Assembly: GCA_951813615.1 (NCBI GenBank) | Contig: OX638377.1 | Coordinates: 1,178,001 to 1,242,000, forward strand | Origin: an uncultured Latescibacterota bacterium | GTDB taxonomy: Bacteria > Latescibacterota > UBA2968 > UBA8231 | Direction of reading: 5' to 3' | DNA length: 64,000 nucleotides | Part shown: in pieces, positions 52,451 through 60,902 of the stretch | How positions within the stretch are numbered: the first letter of the stretch is position 1 | Layout: each line of letters begins with the position of its first letter | Translations under genes and position numbers: made by a program | Notes under the pieces: model-generated | Database searches by the model: none | What the model saw: only the letters and a program-made list of their open reading frames with translations | What the model was told of the DNA's origin: nothing

Positions 52451-54178
52451 TCAGCGTTTTACAGTGGCAATGCCTCGTCCTTCTTCTACTACCACAAGAC
52501 GATCTCCTGCTACTTGGGTGTATTGGTCGATTAGACCGCTGGGCCAGCGGATTTCTAGGGTATCCACTGCGGCGCTTGGCCCTAGTCCAAAAGTGAGCCA
52601 CAGACTGTTGTGCGATAGGTAGCTCGAGCCAGCGGCCACTTCTCTGAGCTGTTGCTGGCCGCTGGCAACTAGGCGCACTCTGGCACCGATGCCGTCGCGG
52701 TTGCTGTTGCGGCCCAAGGTGCGGATGGTTAGCCAGTGATTGTCGCTGGCGGTGTCGTTGCGCAGTAAGGTGGGCACGTCGTTTTTGTTGACCACGAAAA
52801 GATCCTCGTCGCCGTCACCGTCGTAATCGCCGACCGCAGTGCCCCGGCTCGACTTGACGATCTGTAGACCTGGGCCGGCACGCGCTCTCAAATCGACGAA
52901 GGCAGCACCGTCGTTGCGGAAGAGGTTGTTCTGCTGGGCGTAGCTCGACTGTGGAAAATAGTCCTCTAGGGCAGCAGTGACGTGGCCGTTGGCAATGAAG
53001 ATATCCAGATCGCCGTCGCGGTCCCAGTCGAAGAAAGCCGTGCCCCACTGCAGCGGCATGAGCGTAGTGCGAGCGACGCCAGCGGCAAAGGAGATATTGG
53101 CGAAGGCGCGGCCGTCGTTGCGGTGGAGAGTAGCAGTCTGCCCTTCGTAGTTGCTCACCGCTAGGTCCAGATCGCCGTCGTTGTCCCAGTCCTCAGCAGC
53201 CAGACCCATGCTGCCCTCGGGCCGTCCATCGCCGTCGTAGGCCACCCCTAGGGCTAGGGCTTCTTCGGCAAAGGTGCCGTCGCCTTGGTTGGTGTAGAGG
53301 AAGTTGGGGGTGGCGTCGTTGGCCACGTAGAGGTCCAGATCGCCGTCGTCGTTCCAGTCCAAGAAGGTGGCTCCCAGCGTCTTGCCTAGGACGGCATTGA
53401 GCCCGGCACTAGTGCTGACATTGGCAAACGCGCCGTTGCCGTCGTTGCGATACAGCACATCGGGCTGGCCGGCAAACGCTTCGGGCGAGGCCACGCTGGC
53501 CACCCCGCGCTGGCCGCCGAAGAAACCGTCGCGCTGTTCGCCGGGCAGCAGGGTGGTCTCTGGATCGAAGACCACGTAGTTGCCCGCAAAAAGGTCCAGA
53601 TCGCCGTCGTTGTCGTAGTCCCCGAAAGCGCAGGCCGTGCCATAGCCATCGTCGTCTACCCCGGCTAGTGTGCCGATCTCGGCAAAGGTGCCGTCGCCTT
53701 GGTTGGCAAAGAGGAGGTTGGGGCCGTAGTAGGTGGTGTACAGATCGGCGTCGCCGTCGTTGTCGTAGTCCCCGGCCACGCAGCCGGAGCCCCAGCCGCT
53801 AGCGTCGGTACCGGTCTGTTCGCTGACATTGGCGAAGGTGCCGTCGCCCCGATTGTGGAACAGAGCATTGCGCGGAACTGCGCCGTCGGGCGGAGGCTGC
53901 ACATCGCGCGGCAGATCGGCATAGCGCGGACCGGTAAAGCCCAGGCCGCCATTGACGATATACAGGTCGAGCTGGCCGTCGCCGTTGTAGTCGAAAAAGG
54001 CGGCACCCGACCCGGTCGTCTCTAGGATCGTGAGGGCGTTGTTATTGCCGTACCAGTTGCGGAAGGCCAGCCCCGCCTCCCGGGTTGCATCGGCGAAGCG
54101 GGGCTGGGCATTGCAGATAGCAGCGCCGAGGAGAGCGGTTAGGAGCAGAAAATTGATTGTTGGTACCAGTGCCCTTAT
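52451..54178 (-). CDS. CRTAC1-like FG-GAP/ASPIC-UnbV exported protein
   Basis: A second FG-GAP/VCBS propeller with an ASPIC/UnbV end (NRDGIGARVRLVASG, SSYLSHNSLWLTFGLG). Many DxNxDGDxDLF Ca-binding loops are present. The first canonical start is GTG at 53902, but the frame stays open upstream for about 90 codons. That stretch encodes both the missing propeller start (RFADATREAGLAFRNWYG, GSGAAFFDYNGDG) and a signal peptide (INFLLLTALLGAAICNAQ). The only possible starts are ATA at 54178 or CTG at 54169, just behind CGAGGGAG. The homologue at 4518 shows the same. Exported, function unknown. Confidence 0.85.
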   Translation of the reverse strand: MRALVPTINFLLLTALLGAAICNAQPRFADATREAGLAFRNWYGNNNALTILETTGSGAAFFDYNGDGQLDLYIVNGGLGFTGPRYADLPRDVQPPPDGAVPRNALFHNRGDGTFANVSEQTGTDASGWGSGCVAGDYDNDGDADLYTTYYGPNLLFANQGDGTFAEIGTLAGVDDDGYGTACAFGDYDNDGDLDLFAGNYVVFDPETTLLPGEQRDGFFGGQRGVASVASPEAFAGQPDVLYRNDGNGAFANVSTSAGLNAVLGKTLGATFLDWNDDGDLDLYVANDATPNFLYTNQGDGTFAEEALALGVAYDGDGRPEGSMGLAAEDWDNDGDLDLAVSNYEGQTATLHRNDGRAFANISFAAGVARTTLMPLQWGTAFFDWDRDGDLDIFIANGHVTAALEDYFPQSSYAQQNNLFRNDGAAFVDLRARAGPGLQIVKSSRGTAVGDYDGDGDEDLFVVNKNDVPTLLRNDTASDNHWLTIRTLGRNSNRDGIGARVRLVASGQQQLREVAAGSSYLSHNSLWLTFGLGPSAAVDTLEIRWPSGLIDQYTQVAGDRLVVVEEGRGIATVKR

Positions 54179-54192
54179 CTCCCTCGGCTAGT

Positions 54193-54229
54193 AAGAAGCC
54201 GTCTTGGAAAAGACCCAAGACGGCTTCTT
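54193..54229. terminator. strong hairpin between two minus-strand genes
   Basis: Perfect 15-base inverted repeat (AAGAAGCCGTCTTGG and its complement) with a 7-base loop, lying between the exoprotein gene stop at 54281 and the start of the FG-GAP gene. The stem is GC-rich. It has only a weak run of T on either side, so a factor-independent terminator is likely but not certain. It would separate the two minus-strand transcripts. Confidence 0.55.
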
Positions 54230-54280
54230 TGAGGCTACAGGAGCGAAGCCCCTGCGGTTTTGCTGTGGGTGCAGAGCCTT

Positions 54281-56155
54281 TTACTTGAGGAAGGTCATCG
54301 GCCGCGATTCGACGAACGAGCCCGCCTCCATGCGGTAGTAATAAACGCCGCTGGAAACTAGCTGGCCGCTAGCGTCGCGCGCATCCCAATCGGCCCGGTA
54401 TTTGCCCGCGGTCATGGTCTGGTCGGCTAAGGTAGCCACCAGCTGACCGGCGGCATTAAAGACTTGCAACTTCACGTGTGCCTCGGCATCGGGTACGGTA
54501 AACTCGATGACGGTGCTCGGGTTGAAGGGGTTGGGAGTGGCATTGCCCAGACTATATGCGTCGGGGGTGCTGGCGGCCACCTCCAATATGGCGGTGGCGT
54601 CGGCACCCAACTTACCCGAGGCCAAGGCCACAGGCGTATGGAGCAGCAGATGGGGGCCGTAGGGGTTAGAGGTCTCGTCGTCCCCGTAGCCATAGGAAAA
54701 GGTCTCTAAGCGCATGCCGTTTCTCGTATAGAGACCGTCGTAGGGACCACCCTCCTGCAATAGGAGGAAACGGGTGCCTCCTGGCCGCATCCGGCCCCAG
54801 CTAGCGGGAAATTCGATTTCAAAGGCGCAGGCACCGTCGCGTCCCAGTGCGCTTATGGTCGCCGCCCGACTGCCGGCATTGATAAAGACGATGTTGCCGG
54901 TTTTGTCGGCGGTGACGCCCAAGTTGTTTATGGAGGAGCCGCCCAAGGCACCGATGGCGGCGGCTTCTTCATTGGAAATAGCGTCGCCGCACAAATCGCC
55001 GTTGCGGTTGGCCCACATCACATTGCCGTCGTGATCTAGGCGCAGAATGCTCGGGTGGGCCCACGAAGAGACCCAAATGCCGTCGTCGGTCACCGAGATC
55101 TGAGCGGGGCCTGCGCCGGAGACGCTCTCGTTGCCGTCATCATCGACTCTGGTCACGTTGTAGAACTCGGTTATATCGAATGCTTGGGTGATTTCGCCAG
55201 TGGTCTTGTCGCGTAATTCAACGGCGTTAAAGGGCACCTCTTGCCTGCCCCAGAGGGCGTTGAACACCACATCGCCTCTGGGCTGATATTCGACGATGCG
55301 GTCGCCGTTGGCATTGGGCGAATAGCCATCGGTGCCGAAGTCGGTGACTCGGTCCCAAGCTTGAGCGGCGCGGTTAATGCGGATTTTGTAGAGCCCGCCA
55401 AGCTCTCCACTGTGATTGGAGGTCCAAAAAATCTCTTGATCCTGATCGTCTATGCGCATGCCGCCTAGGGTGCGGGCACCTTCAAAGCCGAAGTCGAAAT
55501 TCCAGCGCTCCCAAGCGTTGGGGTTGGCCAGATAGTCCGTGCCCAAGGTGCCGCGGACCATGTCGCCGGCTTTGTGGCCCCGGTCGGGTACTTCGCGCTC
55601 GTATTCCTGGACCCAGATTTCGGGCGGGTCCTGCGAGGTGTCAATATTGGGGACGGTGAACCCCGAGGGGCCCGCCCCAGGACCGGCCAGGACCGGCTTG
55701 TCGAGGTTGTTGACCGCGACCACGTCGAATTCGTAGTCGCCGGCTCCCGCGGCATTGCCCTCCCAGTCGTTGCCGTCCCAAGTGACGGTGCCATCGCCGG
55801 CTTCGGAGGCTTGGCCCGGGGTGGTGGCAATGTACAGGTCTTGGGGCTCTAAGCGCAGCCAAGCGCCGGCTGGCCCCCGCTCGCCGGTTTCGCTGCTGCC
55901 TTTGCGGTAGATCACTACCCAGACCGTGGCGCGCTGGTTGATGGTGAAGGGAATGTCCACGCTACCGTTGCCGTCGTAAGCCACATCCTGAGTGGAAACG
56001 ACCATTGGATTGAACTCACCGGAGATGTCAGGTAGCTCAAATGAGTCTCCATAATCAGGGCCTGAGGGGTAGGTCTGCTCGTCCTGTGCCCACGTTGCAC
56101 CGACGGCGAGTGCTGCTATTGACCAGCTAATGGCCAAAATGCGCAATTTACGCAT
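54281..56155 (-). CDS. exported protein with C-terminal FlgD-like/type-A sorting-like domain
   Basis: A 624-residue protein with AAGGAGG before the ATG and a signal peptide (MRKLRILAISWSIAALAVGATWAQ). The middle looks like a six- or seven-bladed propeller or an NHL/SGL-like fold (GLYKIRINRAAQAW, ISVTDDGIWVSSWAHPSIL, INNLGVTADKTGNIVFIN). The last 90 residues (NATPNPFNPSTVIEFTVPD to SGVYYYRMEAG) are the FlgD/type IX-like C-terminal domain used for cell-surface delivery in the Fibrobacteres-Chlorobi-Bacteroidetes relatives. It differs from the four module proteins. The AT-rich 56156-56230 probably holds its promoter. Confidence 0.78.
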   Translation of the reverse strand: MRKLRILAISWSIAALAVGATWAQDEQTYPSGPDYGDSFELPDISGEFNPMVVSTQDVAYDGNGSVDIPFTINQRATVWVVIYRKGSSETGERGPAGAWLRLEPQDLYIATTPGQASEAGDGTVTWDGNDWEGNAAGAGDYEFDVVAVNNLDKPVLAGPGAGPSGFTVPNIDTSQDPPEIWVQEYEREVPDRGHKAGDMVRGTLGTDYLANPNAWERWNFDFGFEGARTLGGMRIDDQDQEIFWTSNHSGELGGLYKIRINRAAQAWDRVTDFGTDGYSPNANGDRIVEYQPRGDVVFNALWGRQEVPFNAVELRDKTTGEITQAFDITEFYNVTRVDDDGNESVSGAGPAQISVTDDGIWVSSWAHPSILRLDHDGNVMWANRNGDLCGDAISNEEAAAIGALGGSSINNLGVTADKTGNIVFINAGSRAATISALGRDGACAFEIEFPASWGRMRPGGTRFLLLQEGGPYDGLYTRNGMRLETFSYGYGDDETSNPYGPHLLLHTPVALASGKLGADATAILEVAASTPDAYSLGNATPNPFNPSTVIEFTVPDAEAHVKLQVFNAAGQLVATLADQTMTAGKYRADWDARDASGQLVSSGVYYYRMEAGSFVESRPMTFLK

Positions 56156-56360
56156 GGTGCCTCCTTGGTTTGAGGAAACAGTGAATGACTACCTGCTGTG
56201 AAATCAATAACTCAATGAAAATAAATAAGTTGAGAGGATTCAATAGGTTGTGGTTGCATTCCTTCGTAAGGAGATATGACTTTTAGACGAGCATGTCAAG
56301 CATTTTGTTAAGAGGTTCTTGCACCTGATTTTCCAAGCTTCTGGGTTTGATCAATGGACA

Positions 56361-57911
56361 TCAGGCGGGATTTTTGAACTCGACACTGTAGAGTTCGCCG
56401 CAGCGCATCTGAAAACCCAGCGAGATCGGCCCTTCGCCTTGGTGGCCTAGGTCGGCCTCGCCATTCCAGGTCACTTCGCGATCTAGGTGGTCGCCGACTA
56501 GCCAGTCGCAGTCCTCGAATGAGCGGCCGGGCAGGGGTTGGTACTTGCGGTCCATGACCTGCACCTTTACGCTGCCTCCGGGCGCGGTTTTGAAGTTGAG
56601 GTGGACGCGGCGTTGTTCGATTGCTAGGTGAAAGGTTCTGAAACGTCCCTCTACCGGTGCTTCCAGAGCAGCGAGCCGTCCCTTGGGCCACCAGGCCCAG
56701 GCAATGTGCCCGTGCGGCGGCTGACGCAGGTGCTTGTGCGGCTCTGGCGAGCCGCAGATGGTGATGCCCATGCGCTCGCCGGGCAAAGGCACTAGGCCGA
56801 TGCCGGCTGACACCGCCCCTTCGACCCATATGCCCCCATCGCCGGGTTCGCACACCGGTCCGCCGGGCACGAAGTTCCACACCACATTGTCCGGGCTGGC
56901 GGCCAGCACAAAGCTGAAGGAATCGTCTATCAAGCGCCAGCGCAGCGGGAACATGAGGTGGTAGTCGGTGGTGCCCGGCATTGTTGTTTTGGAATTGGCG
57001 TACCACAAATCGTAGGGTTCAGCCGAGGCGTTGGGCCAGAAGACTTCCTCGGACAGGGGCAGGCGGCGGAAATCTGCAGCAGCAGTGCGACCGATGCTGC
57101 GGCGGTTAAAGAAATGGCTGCGGCAATAGGCCACGTACTGTCCCAGCACTGGATCGTACTCGCAGACATTGAGGGTGTCGCTGATTTGAGCGACGAGTGG
57201 ATCGGGGATGGGCGTCCAGCTAAAGCCGTCGGGCGAGATGGCGCCGAACAGGCCGTCCCACTTTTCTGCCTCTAGATTGAGCGCCCCCACCTCGTCGGGC
57301 CTCTGCTGCAGGTAGCGCTCCTTTTGCGCCGGGCTTAGCTGGCCTATGTAGATCATTTTGTAGCGCTCCTCCGCAGAGGCCGGCTCATCCTTGAACACGG
57401 TGGCACCGTGCAAACCGGTCTCTTCGACCTGGGGCAGCCCGTAGACAATATTGTTGTCCTTGGAGCCCTTGCGATCGATCCGCCCCTGCGTGGGAAAGCG
57501 CCAGTTTTCACCGTCATCCGATTCGGCGTAGCAGATGTAGTCGGCCGCGCCTATGGGGTATTTTTCGTGGCCGACATGTTCGCCCGCGAACAACTCGTAC
57601 CAGAGCCGGTAGCGTCCCTCTTCGCGGATCACGGTGCCGGGCCAGATAAAGCCTTCGTCCGCCGCTGGCAGCAGGAAGGGCTCGCTCTTAGTCGCCGGTT
57701 TGGCGCACAGGCGGATGCCGATGGGCATGTAATTCGGCTCGTGTATTAGTGGCGGACGCTCGTCGTTGGTCCAGATGCGCAGCCATTGACCTTCGGCGTT
57801 GCGCCAGCCGGTCGAATGACTGCCGTGATGGACGTAGCGCCAGTCGTGAAAGTAGATAATATTCGACGGCAATTTGTAGGGCGGGCGCTGGTTGCGAATG
57901 GGAGAAATCAC
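56361..57911 (-). CDS. GH32/GH43-like five-bladed propeller protein, type d
   Basis: A 516-residue member of the family of types a-c: WLRIWTNDERPP, EGRYRLWYELFAG, ICYAESDDGENWRFPTQG, NNIVYGLPQ, TDYHLMFPLRWRL and the C-terminal sandwich ending GFQMRCGELYSVEF. It lacks a signal peptide. It stands alone, away from the island, beside the second surface module. The N-terminal stretch IIYFHDWRYVHHGSHSTGW is longer than in its relatives. Activity is unproven. Confidence 0.7.
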   Translation of the reverse strand: MISPIRNQRPPYKLPSNIIYFHDWRYVHHGSHSTGWRNAEGQWLRIWTNDERPPLIHEPNYMPIGIRLCAKPATKSEPFLLPAADEGFIWPGTVIREEGRYRLWYELFAGEHVGHEKYPIGAADYICYAESDDGENWRFPTQGRIDRKGSKDNNIVYGLPQVEETGLHGATVFKDEPASAEERYKMIYIGQLSPAQKERYLQQRPDEVGALNLEAEKWDGLFGAISPDGFSWTPIPDPLVAQISDTLNVCEYDPVLGQYVAYCRSHFFNRRSIGRTAAADFRRLPLSEEVFWPNASAEPYDLWYANSKTTMPGTTDYHLMFPLRWRLIDDSFSFVLAASPDNVVWNFVPGGPVCEPGDGGIWVEGAVSAGIGLVPLPGERMGITICGSPEPHKHLRQPPHGHIAWAWWPKGRLAALEAPVEGRFRTFHLAIEQRRVHLNFKTAPGGSVKVQVMDRKYQPLPGRSFEDCDWLVGDHLDREVTWNGEADLGHQGEGPISLGFQMRCGELYSVEFKNPA

Positions 57912-57949
57912 GGTGTTGTCCTTTGCGGAGAATGCGGCTTGGTTGCCAG

Positions 57950-60886
57950 TTATAGGAACCGTCCATATTCGGTAAAGCCGATGAGGACGCGGGCGAAAAA
58001 AGTCAGCGCATCAAAGGCATCGCTCTCCCGCGATTCCTCGTCAAATGCCTTGACCTCCCGCTGCAATCCCACGATCGTGCGCAGATCGTAGCCGAAATAC
58101 TTTGAGCGATTGTTCACGTTGAGATACAATGTGTGCTGGTCAAAACTATTGCGTGCATTGACCCGGTCCTCGACCCGGTAGGGTAGCGGCCCCAAGCCTT
58201 GGATGCCCAGCTGTAGCTGGCTGCGCTGCATCAGCGGCAGGGTACAGCGCAGGATGGGAATGACACTGAGCTCCGAGCGCACGGTGCGGGGGGCGTAGCG
58301 GCCGTCGGTTTGGCGGTCGGCGGCTTGGTCAACTAGGCGCAGCAGCAGAATCTTGAACTGGGGTTGGATCTGTAGCCGGTGCCAATGCCAAGTGTAGTCG
58401 GCGCGGCTGACCCAAGTGAAGTAGTCGAGTCGTTTGTCGCGCTGGACTAGGCCGCCGGGCAAGGGGCCGGCTTGCTGCCAGTTAAAACGCAGGCGGACTT
58501 TGTGGACCATCTGGAGGGTGGACCAGGGATTGAGCCAGCTCTCTAGATAGGTATCGTTGACGTAGCTGTTGCGATACAGCAGCGGGTCGGCGCGGAAATT
58601 GTTGGTGAAAGAGGGCTTATTGCCAGCGACCAAGCCGCGAAAATCTGTATCTATGCGTTTCGGTCGTTCGACCAGTACGGAGAATTCGTCGGCGATATCG
58701 TCTTTGACGCGGCGCAGATGGTTTTCGAAAAACAGCCGCTGCAGCCATCCCAGTTCTTCGCGCCGGTAGGTCGCCAACGCGTAGGTGGACTTGTTGCGCC
58801 CGCCGCCAGCGATTTGTTCGATGTCGTAGCGCCCCGCCCCCAAAGACCACTGGGACGTCAGATCCAGTTGGCCGAATAGGTGGATGCCGCGCTGGTCGGC
58901 GTCGTAGGGGTAATCGGGGTCTAGGTCGTCCTCGCGCACATCGGGATCGTCGTTGTTGTTGCGGTCGAGGCCGTAGAAGAAGTCGTTGGATTCGACGTAG
59001 TACATGAGAAAGGGCTCGACGTAGTCGGGCACATCGTTGAAGTTGCGGTTGGTGTCGGGCAGGCCGTCGTTGTCGTCGTCCTGGCCGGGAAACACTCCGT
59101 CGATGTCCTCGTCTTCGCGGTCGTTGGGTTGCCCCTGCAGATTGCCCGCGCGCTTGTCCGGGTAGCGGTCGCCGTCCTCGTTGTCCTGCACCAGGTCCCA
59201 GAATATGGTGTTGTTGGTCAGGCCGGCCAGCGTAGTTTCTGTCAAACCGATTTCGAATGGCACAAAGGTGCGCATTTCCGTGTGGAAGTCTGGATTCGTG
59301 GCAAAGGCTTCGGCCCCTAGGCGGCCTCTCTTGAACCAGCGTACGGCATTGATGTACCAGGCCGATCCCTTCTCGGAGAAGCGCGGCCCCCGGTCGTACA
59401 GCGCGGTCTCGTCCATACGCGCCGGAAAGCGGGAGTAGCGCGCTGAGCGAGCGTATTCGCCGTTGATTTCTAGGCCAACTAGGGAAAGGTGCATATCGGC
59501 GCTGTAGGTGAAAAGCGACGTGTTCTCGCCCACATTGATCCGCCTTCTGGCCAGATTGGAGCCGTCCTGCACATTGCCCTCGGCGCGCAGGACAGGCCGG
59601 TAGAATGTGCTCAGGTACTGATTGGGATAGCCACGTCCCCGCGGGTTGTTGAGATTGAGAGTGGCTACTTCTACCCGGTAGTCGTTGGCCAGCGCCGCTT
59701 CCACGGCTACCGATTCCACGTAAGGCTCCTGCGACAGATCGAAGAGGAACACCAAGTGCTCGTTGCCATCGGCTTGGAGGATTTCCTCGGACGATTCGAG
59801 TTTGAAGGTGGCCAGCAGCCCTTCGAGGTTGGTATTCTTACTCACGTCAATGCCGGCCTCGTGGTCGGCGCGATAGAGGTAATCGGCAAAGAGCGGCATA
59901 TCGTTTCTGCCGCGGTAGTAGAGCGTGGGGGTCTGGTAATAACCCCGGGGGTTGGTGTAAATAGTCGGGTTGAATTGGCCCGTCAGCCGGGAGATAGTGC
60001 CCACCTGCGTGTCCACGCCTTCGAAGTGGCGAATCACTGTTGGCACGATATCGGGCCGGGCTTCGCCGTTAAGTACGAGCTGCACTTCTTGCACCAAGGC
60101 ACCGCCACGGCCGTCTTGGGGTGAGTCGTCGGTAAAGCGCACGACAACTTGGTCCATGGACGGCAGGCTGGGCCGCAGGGAGCCTTTGAGGCTGTTGTTG
60201 TCTTGGGTGCTCTGATACACGTGCGTGTTCACGCCGTTCAGACCTAGCCGCAGGGCCCCAATATCCGTTTCCAGTCGCGTCCCCAGCAGGATGGTTGAAT
60301 CGTCGGCAAAGTGCGTATGTTCGATGGCCCAGGAGGGAACGGATTCGACATAAAAATGAGGACGTTCGATGCGCGATCCTAGGAAGGTGAAGCGGGCATA
60401 AGGCGTGGCCAAGTCGAAGCGGGCACCATTAAAGTCAACTTGCGACAGGGTCAACGGCGTGAAGCGGGCGATCAGCCCATCGCCGACAATGGCGCTGTAT
60501 CCCCAGTCGTTATAGCTGTCGCGGCCCACCACCAGAAAATCGAAAACCGTGCTCCACTGGTTGCGATCCTTGAAGATGCTACTGCCGTATTCCTGACCCA
60601 GAGTGCGGCGCTCGGTCCAGTCGTACAGGTCGTAACCAGTGATGAGGGGATCGCCGAAGGAATCGTAGAAGGCTCGAGGTCGGTCGGCGTAGGGGAAGGT
60701 GTGGTCCGGGTAATTGGAATAGCCCTGAAAGGCATAGTTATTATACTGGGGCAACTGCCGCCAGAGAAAGTCTTGGGAAGGCAGAATCTCGGGAATGCCC
60801 AGACGCGGCGTTTCCGCCAAGCTTGGGACTGTTGCCCATAGCAGCATTATGAGCACACCGCAGATATGTATTGTCGACTTTTTCAC
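57950..60886 (-). CDS. large Asp/Asn-rich beta-barrel-like outer membrane protein (module 2a)
   Basis: A 978-residue paralogue of the barrels at 13994 and 19715. Signal peptide MKKSTIHICGVLIMLLWA. Shared features: RAFYDSFGDPLITGYDLYDW near residue 90, LTPLTLSQVDFNGARFDLA, RFTDDSPQDGRGG, ALANDYRVEVATLN and the acidic block (DNEDGDRYPD, DEDIDGVFPGQDDDNDGLPD, YGLDRNNNDDPDVREDDLDP, residues 570-670). The C-terminal barrel part ends ARVLIGFTEYGRFL. It is the most diverged of the four. It follows the FlgD-tailed gene at 60903 by 16 bases, so the two are co-transcribed. Confidence 0.75.
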   Translation of the reverse strand: MKKSTIHICGVLIMLLWATVPSLAETPRLGIPEILPSQDFLWRQLPQYNNYAFQGYSNYPDHTFPYADRPRAFYDSFGDPLITGYDLYDWTERRTLGQEYGSSIFKDRNQWSTVFDFLVVGRDSYNDWGYSAIVGDGLIARFTPLTLSQVDFNGARFDLATPYARFTFLGSRIERPHFYVESVPSWAIEHTHFADDSTILLGTRLETDIGALRLGLNGVNTHVYQSTQDNNSLKGSLRPSLPSMDQVVVRFTDDSPQDGRGGALVQEVQLVLNGEARPDIVPTVIRHFEGVDTQVGTISRLTGQFNPTIYTNPRGYYQTPTLYYRGRNDMPLFADYLYRADHEAGIDVSKNTNLEGLLATFKLESSEEILQADGNEHLVFLFDLSQEPYVESVAVEAALANDYRVEVATLNLNNPRGRGYPNQYLSTFYRPVLRAEGNVQDGSNLARRRINVGENTSLFTYSADMHLSLVGLEINGEYARSARYSRFPARMDETALYDRGPRFSEKGSAWYINAVRWFKRGRLGAEAFATNPDFHTEMRTFVPFEIGLTETTLAGLTNNTIFWDLVQDNEDGDRYPDKRAGNLQGQPNDREDEDIDGVFPGQDDDNDGLPDTNRNFNDVPDYVEPFLMYYVESNDFFYGLDRNNNDDPDVREDDLDPDYPYDADQRGIHLFGQLDLTSQWSLGAGRYDIEQIAGGGRNKSTYALATYRREELGWLQRLFFENHLRRVKDDIADEFSVLVERPKRIDTDFRGLVAGNKPSFTNNFRADPLLYRNSYVNDTYLESWLNPWSTLQMVHKVRLRFNWQQAGPLPGGLVQRDKRLDYFTWVSRADYTWHWHRLQIQPQFKILLLRLVDQAADRQTDGRYAPRTVRSELSVIPILRCTLPLMQRSQLQLGIQGLGPLPYRVEDRVNARNSFDQHTLYLNVNNRSKYFGYDLRTIVGLQREVKAFDEESRESDAFDALTFFARVLIGFTEYGRFL

Positions 60887-60902
60887 GATCTGCCCATTTC
60901 CA

